Shown: positions 49,186-58,697, counted from the first letter of the stretch. The stretch: DNA of 64,000 bases from DATATV01 sp036268615 (GCA_036268615.1 DATATV010000039.1:62001-126000), one strand, 5' to 3'. The notes: generated by a model from the letters alone, not told the origin. Program-made: numbers and translations.

Positions 49186-50301
49186 ATGAACACCGACCGA
49201 CCGCTCGCACTGCTCGACCACGAGCCACTGCTGGACGCCCTGCTCCAACTCGCCGCCGTCGCCGGCAGCGAACTCGAACGAGCCGCCGACGTCACCGCCG
49301 CCCGCCGCGGCTGGGCCGAGGCACCGCTCGTGCTGCTCGACGAGTCCGCCGCCCAGGCGTGCGCCGAAGCCGGCCTGCCGCGCCGCACCGGTGTCGTCGT
49401 GCTGTGCAGCGGCGACCCACCCGAAGCGTTGTGGCAGAAGGCGTTCGCCGTCGGCGCCGACCGGGTGCTGACGCTGCCCGCCGAGGAACCGTGGCTGATC
49501 AGCGCCCTGGCCGACGCCACCGACCACCCCGCGCCCACCGCCGGCCGAGTGCTGGCCGTGCTCGGTGGCCGGGGTGGCGCCGGTGCCTCGGTGTTCGCGG
49601 TCGCCCTGGCGATGACCGCGCTGCGCCGGGGCGGTGGCGCGCTGCTGGTCGACTGCGATCCGCTTGGCGGCGGCATCGACCTGCTGCTGGGCGCCGAGGC
49701 CGAAGTCGGCCTGCGTTGGCCGGACCTGCGCATCCGCGGTGGCCGGGTGCCGGTGTCCGCGCTGCGCTCGGCACTGCCCGGCCGGTCGGCCAGGGGTTCC
49801 CGGCTGGCCGTCATCTCCTGCGATCGCGAGGGCCCCGGCCCGGAGCCGGACGCGCTCGCCGCGGTCGTCGACGCCGGCCGCCGAGCCGGCGACACGGTCA
49901 TCTGCGACCTGCCCCGCGACCTGTCCGACGCGGCGCGCGCCGCCCTCGACCGCGCCGCCCTGGTCGCCCTGCTGGTACCCGCCGAGGTCCGGGCGGTGGC
50001 CGCCGCCCGCAGGCTCGCCGGCCAACTGAGCGACCGCGGCGCGCGGGTGGCCGCCCTCGTGCGCGGCCCGGCCCCGGGCGGCCTGCGGGCCGAGGAGATC
50101 GCCGACGCGGTCGGCCTGCCCCTGCTTGCCGCCATGCGCCCGGAACCCAACCTGGCCGCCACACTCGACCGCGGCGGTTTCCGGCTGCGCCCACGCGGCC
50201 CGCTGGGCACCGCCGCCAAGGCCGTCCTGGACGCCGCCCCGGTGTCCGCCGCACTGTCCGTCCCCATACCTGGGCGCCCGGTGGCGGAGGTACCGCGATG
50301 A
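49186..50301 (+). CDS. ssd: Ssd/CpaE-like MinD-family protein
   Basis: 371 residues from ATG 49186. An N-terminal receiver-like region (LALLDHEPLLDALLQLAAVA, VLCSGDPPEALWQKAFAVGA) precedes a ParA/MinD-type domain: VLAVLGGRGGAGASVFAVAL in place of the usual KGGxGKTT, so both lysines of the deviant Walker A are missing; then LLVDCDPLGGGIDLLLGAEA and DTVICDLPRDLSDAARAALD. ATP use is doubtful. In M. tuberculosis Ssd affects septum formation; in tad loci the CpaE-like protein places the secretion ATPase. Overlaps tadA by 4 bp. Confidence 0.9.
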   Translation: MNTDRPLALLDHEPLLDALLQLAAVAGSELERAADVTAARRGWAEAPLVLLDESAAQACAEAGLPRRTGVVVLCSGDPPEALWQKAFAVGADRVLTLPAEEPWLISALADATDHPAPTAGRVLAVLGGRGGAGASVFAVALAMTALRRGGGALLVDCDPLGGGIDLLLGAEAEVGLRWPDLRIRGGRVPVSALRSALPGRSARGSRLAVISCDREGPGPEPDALAAVVDAGRRAGDTVICDLPRDLSDAARAALDRAALVALLVPAEVRAVAAARRLAGQLSDRGARVAALVRGPAPGGLRAEEIADAVGLPLLAAMRPEPNLAATLDRGGFRLRPRGPLGTAAKAVLDAAPVSAALSVPIPGRPVAEVPR

Positions 50302-51458
50302 CCATCGACCTGGTCGACCGGGTCCGCCAGCGACTCGCCGTCGGCGGCACCGAACTCACCGCCGCGCTCGTCGCCGACGCGGTCCGCACCGAAGCCGGCG
50401 GCGTGCTCGGCCACGTCGACCTGCTGGACGCATTGCGCGCCCTGGAACAGGAGTTCGTCGGCGCCGGCGCGCTGGAGCCGCTGCTGCGCGACCCGGACAC
50501 CACCGACGTGCTGGTCACCGGACCGAGTCAGGTCTGGATCGACGGCAGCGCCGGCCTGTGCCGGACCCCGGTGCGTTTCCCGGACGAGGACGCCGTCCGC
50601 CGGCTCGCCCAACGGCTGGCCCTGGCCGCCGGCCGCCGCCTGGACGACGCCCAGCCGCACGTCGACGCGTGGCTGCCCGGATCGGGCCCACACGGCCGAA
50701 TCCGGATGCACGCGATCCTGCCGCCGCTCGCCGCCGATGGCACCTGCCTGTCCCTCCGGGTGCTCCGCCCGGCCACCCATGACCTCGCCGCGCTGCACGC
50801 CCTGGACACCTTCGACGCGCCCACCGCCGACCTGCTGGCCGCGATCGTCACCGCCCGCCTGTCGTTCCTGGTGGTGGGCGGCACCGGAACGGGAAAGACC
50901 ACGCTCCTCGCCGCGCTGCTCGGCTGCGTCCCGCCGACCGAACGAATCGTCTGCGTCGAGGACGCCGGCGAGTTGCAACCTCGCCACCCCCAGGTGGTCC
51001 GACTCGTGGCCCGCCCGCCGAACGTCGAGGGCGTCGGCGCGGTGACGGTCCGCGAGCTCGTCCGCGAGGCCCTGCGCATGCGCCCCGACCGGTTGGTCGT
51101 CGGCGAGGTGCGCGGTGCGGAGGTGTGCGAGTTGCTGGCCGCCCTCAACACCGGCCACGACGGCGGCGCCGGCACACTGCACGCCAACTCCCCGGCTGAG
51201 GTCCCCGCCCGCCTGGAAGCCCTGGCGGCGCTCGGCGGCTTGTCGCGGCCCGCGCTGCACAGCCAGATGGGTGCCGCGATCCGCGTGGTCCTGCACGTCA
51301 ACCGGGGCCCCGACGGCCGTCGCCGGCTGGCCGAGATCGGTCTGGTGCACCGAGAGACTGACGGCATCCGGGTGTTGCCAGCCTGGCAACCCACCGGCCG
51401 CCAGATCGCCTGGCCCAAGCTGACGGGCCTGCTCGGCCGTCGGACGGGCGGCGCGTGA
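50298..51458 (+). CDS. tadA: TadA/CpaF-type secretion ATPase
   Basis: 386 residues. Walker A VVGGTGTGKTTLLAALLG, Asp box ERIVCVEDAGELQPRHPQVV, Walker B RPDRLVVGEVRGAEVCELLA, His box GHDGGAGTLHANSPAEVPAR. It powers assembly of Flp/Tad pili at the inner membrane with TadB and TadC. Length is normal. Translationally coupled to ssd and tadB. Confidence 0.95.
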   Translation: MTIDLVDRVRQRLAVGGTELTAALVADAVRTEAGGVLGHVDLLDALRALEQEFVGAGALEPLLRDPDTTDVLVTGPSQVWIDGSAGLCRTPVRFPDEDAVRRLAQRLALAAGRRLDDAQPHVDAWLPGSGPHGRIRMHAILPPLAADGTCLSLRVLRPATHDLAALHALDTFDAPTADLLAAIVTARLSFLVVGGTGTGKTTLLAALLGCVPPTERIVCVEDAGELQPRHPQVVRLVARPPNVEGVGAVTVRELVREALRMRPDRLVVGEVRGAEVCELLAALNTGHDGGAGTLHANSPAEVPARLEALAALGGLSRPALHSQMGAAIRVVLHVNRGPDGRRRLAEIGLVHRETDGIRVLPAWQPTGRQIAWPKLTGLLGRRTGGA

Positions 51459-52291
51459 TGCCCACCTGGACCGCCGCGCTGCCAGTCCTGGCCGGCGCCA
51501 CCCTGGCCTGGCCCCTACGCCCAGCCGCCCACCGAATCCGCGGCCTGCGCGCCCCAGCCGGCCAAGCTCCCACCCTGCGAGCGAAACTCGCCACCCTCCA
51601 CCGGCCACGACCCCTGATCACCACGGCGATCGCCGCAGTACTCGGCTGGCTGCTCGGCGGCACGGGAACAGCAGTCGCGGCAGCGATGATCACCAGCACT
51701 GCCCGTTCCCGCTGGCAAGCCCGCAACCACACCAAATACCGCCTGGCGGCCATGTCCGGCCTGGCCGAAGCGGTCGAGGCGATGGTCGGCGAACTCCGAG
51801 CGGGCGCCCACCCGGCGACGGCAGCCGAGTCAGCGGCGACCGACGCGGCCGAACCAGCAGCGGCGATCCTGCACACGGTCGCCGCGACCGCCCGCCTCGG
51901 CGGCGACGTAGGCGAGTCCCTACGCGCCAGCGAAACGGCCCACCCGGCGCTGACCGGCACGCTCCGCCCGATGATCCACGCCTGGTCCCTGGCGCAGCGG
52001 CACGGCCTACCGCTGGCCGAGGTCCTGGCGGCGGTAGCCCGAGATCTGGACGGCCAACTCCGCTTCGCCCGTCAGGTCCAGGCCCGAATGGCCGGCCCCA
52101 GAGCGAGCGCCGCGGTACTGGCCGCGCTACCGGTGGTGGGCGTGCTGCTCGGTCAGCTCATGGGCGCCAACCCGGTGCACGTCCTGTTCACCCCGGGTGT
52201 GGGCCAGTTCCTACTGGCCGCCGGCACAACCCTGGCCTGCGTCGGCATCCGCTGGACAGCGGCTCTCACCAACAAAGCAGTCCTGCCCTGA
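51458..52291 (+). CDS. tadB: TadB-like inner-membrane platform protein (type II secretion F domain)
   Basis: 277 residues; ATG 51458 follows directly on the tadA stop (GTG 51455 is also possible). N-terminal hydrophobic segment (LPVLAGATLAWPL), a second pair around LITTAIAAVLGWLLGGTGTA VAAAM, the T2SSF domain helices LAEAVEAMVGELRAGAHPAT AAESAA and VGESLRASETAHPALTGTLR, and two C-terminal membrane helices (AAVLAALPVVGVLLGQLMGA, GQFLLAAGTTLACVGIRW). Forms the pilus assembly platform with TadC. Confidence 0.88.
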   Translation: MPTWTAALPVLAGATLAWPLRPAAHRIRGLRAPAGQAPTLRAKLATLHRPRPLITTAIAAVLGWLLGGTGTAVAAAMITSTARSRWQARNHTKYRLAAMSGLAEAVEAMVGELRAGAHPATAAESAATDAAEPAAAILHTVAATARLGGDVGESLRASETAHPALTGTLRPMIHAWSLAQRHGLPLAEVLAAVARDLDGQLRFARQVQARMAGPRASAAVLAALPVVGVLLGQLMGANPVHVLFTPGVGQFLLAAGTTLACVGIRWTAALTNKAVLP

Positions 52292-52349
52292 CCACGAGCC
52301 AAATCGACAAGCCAAATCCACGATGCGCCCAACACAAAGGAGCCCCACC

Positions 52350-53231
52350 ATGACCACAACAGCGACGGCAATTGCCATCACCGCAACAGCAACCGGTATC
52401 TCCGCCGCCAACGCCGAGCCCCGCCGACAACCGCCTGCCCTCCGACCACCCCCGTTCGTCGGCGGCCCCACCGCAACTCTCGTCATTACCGAAGCCCTGG
52501 TCGACCCAGCGGCCCAGCGGTGGGCCCCCATCCCGTCAACAACATCGCGGGGATCGCCGCCGCATCCACGGTCTTCCTCGGCGGTAGACGAGCGCCGGCC
52601 ATGGACTCCGCAAGACGGCGACGTCCTGGGGGCACAGAAGCAGCCGCCGCGCCCCTTCGGCGTTGCCGCCGCTATCCCTCCCGACGTCGCCCGCAGCTCA
52701 TCGGCCAAACGAAGCAATCCCACTTTCGCGCAACGACTCCAAACCACGCCCAACCGCCTCCCCACCACGGCAGTCCCGCACCAGCAATTCCGTAATCCCG
52801 CACCAGCAATCTCGGATCACCGCAACCACAGCACCTCAGAACCCAGCCGCCCGCACCACGGCAGCAGGTCACCCAGCCGCCCGCACCGCCGAAGTAGATC
52901 CCTCAGCCGCCCGCACCGCCGACGTAGATCCCTCAGCCGCCCGCCCGAACGAACCGCCCACCATCCCGCAGCCGCCCGTACCCGGACTCACTCCACAGTC
53001 AGCGGCAAAGGAAGCCGCGCACCACCCCGTACCCGGACTCACCTCACAGCCACCCGCACCCCACGGCCGCCCACCCGAGCCAACCGCCCACCATCCCGCA
53101 GCCGCCCGTACCCGGACTCACCTGCCAAGAAAGCCACCTGCACTCCACAGCCGCCCACCACTCGCAGCCACCCGCATCCCACAACTGCCCGCACCCCGCA
53201 GCCACCGACCAAGAAAGAAGCCCAGCCATGA
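52350..53231 (+). CDS. Repeat-rich basic ORF inserted between tadB and tadC
   Basis: 293 codons from ATG 52350 with AAAGGAG 8 nt upstream, ending in a 4-bp overlap with tadC, so it may well be translated. The product is Pro/Ser/Arg/His/Thr-rich with decapeptide repeats (SRPHRRSRSL type). It has no known domain and weaker third-position GC than its neighbours. It may be a fast-evolving linker gene, or a spacer that only keeps the frame open. In related genomes tadB and tadC are normally adjacent. Confidence 0.4.
   Translation: MTTTATAIAITATATGISAANAEPRRQPPALRPPPFVGGPTATLVITEALVDPAAQRWAPIPSTTSRGSPPHPRSSSAVDERRPWTPQDGDVLGAQKQPPRPFGVAAAIPPDVARSSSAKRSNPTFAQRLQTTPNRLPTTAVPHQQFRNPAPAISDHRNHSTSEPSRPHHGSRSPSRPHRRSRSLSRPHRRRRSLSRPPERTAHHPAAARTRTHSTVSGKGSRAPPRTRTHLTATRTPRPPTRANRPPSRSRPYPDSPAKKATCTPQPPTTRSHPHPTTARTPQPPTKKEAQP
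52845..52943 (+). repeat. 30-bp tandem repeats
   Basis: Period-30 units start at 52845, 52875, 52905 and 52935 (AGCCGCCCGCACC core); the second and third differ by one base. They encode ten-residue SRPH-type repeats in the ORF frame. A longer unit (ACCGCCCACCATCCCGCAGC with CCGTACCCGGACTCAC) also recurs near 52965 and 53085. Confidence 0.85.
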
Positions 53232-54001
53232 ACCCCCCAGCCATCGCCGCACTGCTCCTAGCCGCAGCCATCTCAATCGGCCCAGGAAAAGCAGCAATCG
53301 CAGCAAGAATCGCCGCCCTGCACGCCCAACCCACCCCACCCGGCCGAAGACGCCGAGGCTGGCAACGATCCCGCTCACCAACCCAGGGCCGCCGCCTCCT
53401 CCCGCTGGCCGTCGCGGCAGCGACCGCGTGCCTACCGGCGCTGCTGTCCGGCCCGGCCGCCGGACTCCTGCTCGGCCCGCTGCTCGGCGGCGCGGTGTTC
53501 CTCGGCAGCGGGTGGCTGATCCGCCGACGGCCCGGCACCGGTCGGCGGTCGGCGGAGACGGACGCGCTGCAACTCGCCAGCGGCTGGGACCTGCTCGCCG
53601 CGTGCCTGCGCGGCGGCTTACCGGTGCCGACCGCGGTCCAGTCGGTCGCCGTCGCCATGCCCGGCGACGCCGGGCCGGCGCTGCGCAGCACCGCTGAACT
53701 GCTCAGTCTCGGAGCCGATCCGGCGGAGGCGTGGCTGCCCGCGCTCCGGCATCCGCTCACCGCGCGGCTGGCCAAGGGCGCCCGGCGCAGCGCGCGGTCG
53801 GGAGCGGCTCTGGCCGGTCTCGCCGAAGCCCTGGCGGTCGAGGTCCGGTCGGGCGCGCACGACCTGGCCGAGGCGAGCGCGCAGCGCGCGGCGGTGGCGG
53901 TGACCGGGCCGCTGGGCCTGTGCTTCCTGCCGGCATTCCTCTGCCTGGGCGTGGTGCCGGTAGTGATCGGCCTGGCGGCCCGACTGATCGCGTCCTGGTA
54001 G
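53228..54001 (+). CDS. tadC: TadC-like platform protein (type II secretion F domain)
   Basis: 257 residues. N-terminal membrane segment (AAIAALLLAAAISIGPG), basic loop (PPGRRRRGWQRSRS), paired helices (LPLAVAAATACLPALLSGPA AGLLLGPLLGG), the T2SSF core (QLASGWDLLAACLRGGLPVP, GAALAGLAEALAVEVRSGAH) and a C-terminal membrane helix (LCFLPAFLCLGVVPVVIGLA). Partner of TadB. Followed after 58 bp by the pilin-type gene. Confidence 0.88.
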   Translation: MNPPAIAALLLAAAISIGPGKAAIAARIAALHAQPTPPGRRRRGWQRSRSPTQGRRLLPLAVAAATACLPALLSGPAAGLLLGPLLGGAVFLGSGWLIRRRPGTGRRSAETDALQLASGWDLLAACLRGGLPVPTAVQSVAVAMPGDAGPALRSTAELLSLGADPAEAWLPALRHPLTARLAKGARRSARSGAALAGLAEALAVEVRSGAHDLAEASAQRAAVAVTGPLGLCFLPAFLCLGVVPVVIGLAARLIASW

Positions 54002-54059
54002 CGACCACAAGCGTCCATAGTGGACTAACGAGATTCACCCAAAAGATAAGAGGAAAATC

Positions 54060-54272
54060 ATGTACCCAAGGCTCTACCTGCACCTCGCCGCCCGCCGACG
54101 CGGGTTCCGGCACCTGCTCGGGCCGGATGACGGGATGAGCACTGCCGAATATGCCGTCGGCACCATCGCGGCAGCCGCGTTCGCGGCCGTTCTGTACGCG
54201 GTGGTGACCAGCAGTTCGGTGGTTTCCGACCTCGGGTCGCTGGTCCAGCGCGCCCTCACGGCGACCTTCTGA
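54060..54272 (+). CDS. DUF4244/Flp pilin-like protein
   Basis: 70 residues from ATG 54060 with AGAGGA upstream. A basic leader (ARRRGFRHLLGPDDG) is followed by MSTAEYAVGTIAAAAFAAVL YAVV, the Glu-5-type prepilin start and single hydrophobic helix. It is processed and assembled as the Flp/Tad pilus subunit in related systems. Its stop overlaps the TadE start. Confidence 0.88.
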   Translation: MYPRLYLHLAARRRGFRHLLGPDDGMSTAEYAVGTIAAAAFAAVLYAVVTSSSVVSDLGSLVQRALTATF

Positions 54273-54730
54273 TGGGCGCGACCAGCCGGGCGGCGCCCCC
54301 GGCCGCACACCGGAAGGCCGGTTGGCTCACCGGGGACGACGGCATGGTCACCGTCGAGTCGGCCATCGCGCTGTGCGCGTTCGTCACCGTGCTGGTGATG
54401 GTCCTCGCCGGCACCTCGGCGGTGCTGGCGGAGATCCGGTGCACGGACGCGGCCCGGGAAGCCGCCCGGCTGGTCGCTCGGGGCGACACCGACGGCGCGC
54501 GGCAGGCGGTCGCCCGGATCGCCCCGAGCGGCGCGACCTACACCGTCGACACCCAGGGCCCGGCCGTCTCCGTCGTTGTCACCGCCAGACCGGCAGGGAG
54601 CCTGCTACCCGGAGTCCGAGTGAACGCCCAGGCCTACGCGGTGCGGGAGCCGGACGCGGCCGACGACTTCCCGTCGACGAGCGGTCCGCCGCCACCGCCG
54701 CCACGACCAACGGAAGGCAGCGCACGGTGA
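54272..54730 (+). CDS. TadE-like pseudopilin
   Basis: 152 residues from ATG 54272. DDGMVTVESAIALCAFVTVL VMVLAG is the TadE-type prepilin helix with the Glu (VE) after the cleavage point. The extracellular part has RCTDAAREAARLVARGD, normal for TadE. A Pro-rich end (SGPPPPPPRP). Coupled to pilin and the next gene by overlaps. Confidence 0.85.
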   Translation: MGATSRAAPPAAHRKAGWLTGDDGMVTVESAIALCAFVTVLVMVLAGTSAVLAEIRCTDAAREAARLVARGDTDGARQAVARIAPSGATYTVDTQGPAVSVVVTARPAGSLLPGVRVNAQAYAVREPDAADDFPSTSGPPPPPPRPTEGSAR

Positions 54731-55164
54731 ACGGTCACCGCGAATTCATCGACCGACAGTCGAACGAATCACCGACCGCCCCGGCATCAGCCCAGGTCAC
54801 AGCCGTCGCGCTGGCGGAGGAGGTGGACCGTGGCTCGGCGACCATCTGGGCGGTGGCCGGAATCGCCGCACTGTTACTGCTCGGCGCCATGGTCATGGAG
54901 GTCGGCGCGGCCACCGCGACCCGCCATCGGGCCGACGCCGCCGCTGACCTCGCCGCGCTGGCCGCGGCCGAGTACGCGACCGACGGCGAGCAGGCCGCGT
55001 GCGACCACGCGCGGTGGGTGGCTGGCGGAATGCGGGTGCACCTTGCCCGCTGCCGGCTGGCCGGCTGGAACGCCCTGATCGAGGTGAGCGACCAGCCGAC
55101 CGGCGTGCTGGCCGGGTTCGGCGCGGCCACCGCCCACGCGATGGCCGGTCCGGTCGACGGCTGA
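54727..55164 (+). CDS. TadG/Rv3654c-like secreted pilus-locus protein
   Basis: 145 residues from GTG 54727. DRGSATIWAVAGIAALLLLG AMVMEVG is the N-terminal helix with TadG-like GSA start, followed by ATRHRADAAADLAALAAAEY (Flp-assembly TadG pattern) and two cysteines (AACDHARW, LARCRLAG) likely disulfide-linked. Last gene of the tad operon, as in mycobacteria. Confidence 0.82.
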   Translation: MNGHREFIDRQSNESPTAPASAQVTAVALAEEVDRGSATIWAVAGIAALLLLGAMVMEVGAATATRHRADAAADLAALAAAEYATDGEQAACDHARWVAGGMRVHLARCRLAGWNALIEVSDQPTGVLAGFGAATAHAMAGPVDG

Positions 55165-55668
55165 CCGGACCACCGCCCGACGTGGTCCATACCAATAGGG
55201 CACTACGGCCAATCGAAACGGCCAAGCGCACACCAAGAGACAAGGAGTCACCACCGGAAACAGTCCCGGTCTGCCAGGCCGAACGGCCGCTGATCGAGCG
55301 TTGAGCGGTCGGCCGCCGGCGCTACGTCGCAGCTTGCGCGCCCGACGGTTCGGCCGGTCGTCCGAATGTCGTTCGGATCGTGGCCCGGACGGCGATCTTG
55401 CCGCTCATCCGCGACGAGTGGCGGTTCGTCGGACGTTGAGTGGCATTTTCGGAGCAGTCGACCGTTCCCCGCGAGATCGTTCGCCGTGTGACACCGACCG
55501 GTTGCCGACAGCGGGTTACGTATGACCCCGGTCATGCCGTTGTCTTTGATGTGGGCGAACACGGCGAAGTCCCCAGGACCCGTCAGGGACGTACCACCTG
55601 GCCCGTAGGTCGAAACGGGAACCACTGAGCAGAACCGGGTATCAGAGTTAAGTAGGAGGCTGACAACA
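55165..55668. other. 0.5-kb gap before prim-pol-like gene
   Basis: No gene supported on either strand. The last 30 bp hold the AGGAGG ribosome site of the next gene. Confidence 0.45.
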
Positions 55669-56310
55669 ATGGATTGGTCGGATAGCTGGCGCGGTGCCTT
55701 CCGCATCGAGCTGCGCGCACAGGCCATCGGTCTCGCGTGCCGCGGATGGTCCGTCATGCCAGGCACCTATCCGGCCGGCTCTCAGTGGGTTGGTGGCAAC
55801 GGAGTGCACCAGGACGGCCCGAGCCCGGTCCACGCCGACTGGGCCGACCGTCTTGAGGTGAAGGCCGAAGATGTCGCCGAATGGTGGAACGGTGGGCCCT
55901 ACAGCCTGCTCGTCGCCACCGGCACCACGCTGGACGCCATTGAGGTCGGCGCCGACCTCGGCCGCCGGACCGCGGCGGTGCTGCGGGCCAGTGGTCTCCC
56001 GGCGCCGATCGCGGCCACGCCCAGCGGCAAGTGGCTGTTCCTGACCACGCCCGGCCAGCAGCGGCTGCACACCGACCTGGCCGAGCACGACGGGGTTGTC
56101 CTGCACGGGCCGGGCAGCTGGATCCCGATGCCGCCCTCCGCCTTCCTGCACGGCATCGTGCACTGGCGAGTCAGCCCCGAGGTGTGCGGCTGGGATCTGC
56201 CCAAGCCGATCACCGTCCAGCGCGCGATGGTGCGCGCACTGTCCGAATCCACCACCGAACTCGTACCGGCCGATCAGTCACTGGTGAGCGCGGACCGCGC
56301 GTTCGCCTGA
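55669..56310 (+). CDS. Bifunctional primase/polymerase-like (prim-pol) protein
   Basis: 213 residues from ATG 55669 (AGGAGG 9 nt upstream). Actinobacterial prim-pol-like family: FRIELRAQAIGLACRGWSVM PGTYPAG, WADRLEVKAEDVAEWWNGGP YSLLVATGTTLDAIEV, TPSGKWLFLTTPG, VLHGPGSWIPMPPS. The metal-binding acidic pair of active AEP enzymes reads only as LDAIEV, so polymerase activity is uncertain. Chromosomal, single-gene, no helicase domain. Confidence 0.75.
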   Translation: MDWSDSWRGAFRIELRAQAIGLACRGWSVMPGTYPAGSQWVGGNGVHQDGPSPVHADWADRLEVKAEDVAEWWNGGPYSLLVATGTTLDAIEVGADLGRRTAAVLRASGLPAPIAATPSGKWLFLTTPGQQRLHTDLAEHDGVVLHGPGSWIPMPPSAFLHGIVHWRVSPEVCGWDLPKPITVQRAMVRALSESTTELVPADQSLVSADRAFA

Positions 56311-56345
56311 TCGGCAGCAGGGCCGTGCTGGTCACGGTGTGCTGA

Positions 56346-58697
56346 TTAGGTCGCGGAATTTGCTACGGACACCGCGGCCAGCACAACGTCCAGCACGGCA
56401 ACGGCGCCAGCCTTGTCCAGCGGTTCGTTCCCATTCCCGCACTTCGGGGACTGAACACAGGACGGGCAGCCAGTCGGGCACTCGCAGGCGGAAATAGCCT
56501 CCCGTGTCGCGGCCAACCAAGGGACCAACGCGGCATAGCCGCGATCGGCGAAACCGGCTCCCCCGGGATGACCATCGTGCACGAACACCGTCGCCTCCCC
56601 GGTGTCAGCGTGCAGAGCGGTGGAAACCCCGCCGATGTCCCAACGGTCACAGGTCGCGAACAGCGGTAGCAGGCCGATCGCCGCGTGCTCGGCAGCGTGC
56701 AGCGCGCCGGGGATGTGTGCTGGTAGCAGACCAGCACCCCCCGGCGCGCCGCCGCACAACAGATCCCCGCGCACCGTGTACCAGACCGCCCGGGTCCGCA
56801 GCGTCTGCGCCGGCAGGTCGAGCGGAACCTGGTCGAGAATCTGCCCGGTCGGCAGGCGACGCAGGTAGCCGACCACCTGGGCGGTCACGTCCACCTCGCC
56901 CAGACACAGGCTCACCCCGTCGAAGTCCTGCCGGGTTTCGGTGCGTACCACCGAGATGTCCACGACGTCGCGCGGTGAGGTAGTCCAGTCCGGGTCCTGC
57001 GCGTGCACCATCGCCAGGCCGGCGTCCAGGTCGAGTTCATCGACCACATAGGACACACCCTGGTGCAGGTAGAGCGCGCCGGGATGCACCAGCCAGCACG
57101 CCGAGCCGGGGTCGACGGTGCCGAGCATCCGGGCGGAGTCCGCCTCGACCACCGCGATCTGCTCGCCGCCGGAGCCGCGGATGTCCACCCGGGCCTGCGG
57201 CCGCTCCCGGGACGTCCAGTACCAGCCGGTCGGCCGGCGGCGCAGCACCCCGCCAGCGACCAGCTCGTCCAGCGCCGCCCGGGCACCCGCGCCGCCGAAG
57301 TCGGCCAGGTCCGCCTCGGTGAGCGGCAGTTCCGAAGCGGCGCACGCCAGCTGTGGGGACAGCACGTACGGGTTGGCCGGGTCGAGCACGGTCGCCTCGA
57401 CCGGCCGGTCCAGGATCGCCGCCGGGTGGTGCACCAGGTAGGTGTCCAGCGGGTCCTCCCGGGCGACGAACACCACCAGCGCGTCGTCGCCGGAGCGGCC
57501 GGCCCGGCCGGCCTGCTGCCAGAACGACGCGAGCGTGCCCGGGTAGCCGGCGACCACCACCGCGTCCAGGCCGGTGATGTCGACCCCGAGTTCCAGCGCG
57601 TTCGTGCTGGCCACGCCGAGCAGTTCACCGGAGTCCAGGGCACGTTCCAGCGCCCGCCGCTCGTCGGCGAGGTAGCCACCCCGGTAGGCGGCGACCCGGC
57701 GGCCCAGCGACGCGGACACGTCGGTCAGCAGTCGGCGGGCGGTCAGTGCGGTGAGTTCGGCGCCGCGCCGGGACCGGACGAAGGTGAGTGTGCGGGCACC
57801 CTCGATCACCAGGTCGGCCATGATCCGGCCGGCCTCCGATCCGGCCGACCGCCGCACCGGCGACCCGTTCTCGCCGGTCAGGTCGGGCAGCAGCGGCGGT
57901 TCCCACAGCGCGACCGTGCGTCCGCCGCGCGGGGAGCCGTCCTCGGTGACCGCGACGCACGGCAGCCCGGTCAGCCGGGTCGCCGAGCCGGCCGGATCGG
58001 CGACGGTCGCCGAGGCGAGCAGGAACACCGGCTGTGCGCCGTAGTGGGCGGCCACCCGACGCAGCCGGCGCAGCAGCAGGGCCACGTGCGAGCCGAACAC
58101 GCCCCGGTAGGAGTGGCACTCGTCGACCACGACGAACGCCAGCCTGCGGAAGAACCGCGACCAGCGGGCGTGTTGCGGCAGGATGCCGCGGTGCAGCATG
58201 TCCGGGTTGCTGAACACCCAACGGCTGTAGCCGCGCACCCAGTCCCGCTCGGCGGTCGGCGTGTCCCCGTCGTACGCGGCCGCGCGCACGTCGGGGACGT
58301 CCAGGGTGCGGATCGAGCGCAGCTGGTCGGCGCCGAGTGCCTTGGTGGGCGCGAGATAGAGCGCGGTCGCCTTCGGGTCGGCGGTCAGCGCGGAGAGCAC
58401 CGGCAGCTGGTAGGCCAGCGACTTGCCCGAGCCGGTACCGGTGGACAGCACCACGTGCTGCCCGGCGCGGGCCCGGTCGGCGGCATCCACCTGGTGCGTC
58501 CACGGCCGTTCGACGCCGCCCGCCCGCAGCCGGTCGACCACCTCGGTCGGTGCCCACTCCGGCCAGTCGGCGTGCTGGACGATGCGCTCGGGCAGCTCCG
58601 CGACGTGCGTGAGCGGCGACTCGTCGGCCGGCACCCCGGCGAGCACCCGGTCGAGCAGTTGCCGCCCGAGACGGGCTGCGGGCAGGGGACCGGGCAC
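56346..58697 (-). CDS. DEAD/DEAH helicase with MrfA/YprA-type zinc C-terminus (Rv3649-like)
   Basis: 783 residues from GTG 58697, the start that gives the family length. Motifs: STGTGSGKSLAYQLPVL (I), APTKALGADQ (Ia), VVVDECHSYRGVFG (II, DECH), LLASATV (III), TNALELGVDITGLDAVVVAG YPG (V), QQAGRAGRSGDDAL (VI). The end has CECPTGCPSCVQSPKCGN, four cysteines of the MrfA domain. B. subtilis MrfA acts in repair of mitomycin lesions. Convergent with the prim-pol-like gene. Confidence 0.93.
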   Translation of the reverse strand: MPGPLPAARLGRQLLDRVLAGVPADESPLTHVAELPERIVQHADWPEWAPTEVVDRLRAGGVERPWTHQVDAADRARAGQHVVLSTGTGSGKSLAYQLPVLSALTADPKATALYLAPTKALGADQLRSIRTLDVPDVRAAAYDGDTPTAERDWVRGYSRWVFSNPDMLHRGILPQHARWSRFFRRLAFVVVDECHSYRGVFGSHVALLLRRLRRVAAHYGAQPVFLLASATVADPAGSATRLTGLPCVAVTEDGSPRGGRTVALWEPPLLPDLTGENGSPVRRSAGSEAGRIMADLVIEGARTLTFVRSRRGAELTALTARRLLTDVSASLGRRVAAYRGGYLADERRALERALDSGELLGVASTNALELGVDITGLDAVVVAGYPGTLASFWQQAGRAGRSGDDALVVFVAREDPLDTYLVHHPAAILDRPVEATVLDPANPYVLSPQLACAASELPLTEADLADFGGAGARAALDELVAGGVLRRRPTGWYWTSRERPQARVDIRGSGGEQIAVVEADSARMLGTVDPGSACWLVHPGALYLHQGVSYVVDELDLDAGLAMVHAQDPDWTTSPRDVVDISVVRTETRQDFDGVSLCLGEVDVTAQVVGYLRRLPTGQILDQVPLDLPAQTLRTRAVWYTVRGDLLCGGAPGGAGLLPAHIPGALHAAEHAAIGLLPLFATCDRWDIGGVSTALHADTGEATVFVHDGHPGGAGFADRGYAALVPWLAATREAISACECPTGCPSCVQSPKCGNGNEPLDKAGAVAVLDVVLAAVSVANSAT

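Noticed and set aside
52845..52943. CRISPR array
   Set aside because: Repeats are directly adjacent with no unique spacers, keep a reading frame and have no cas genes nearby.
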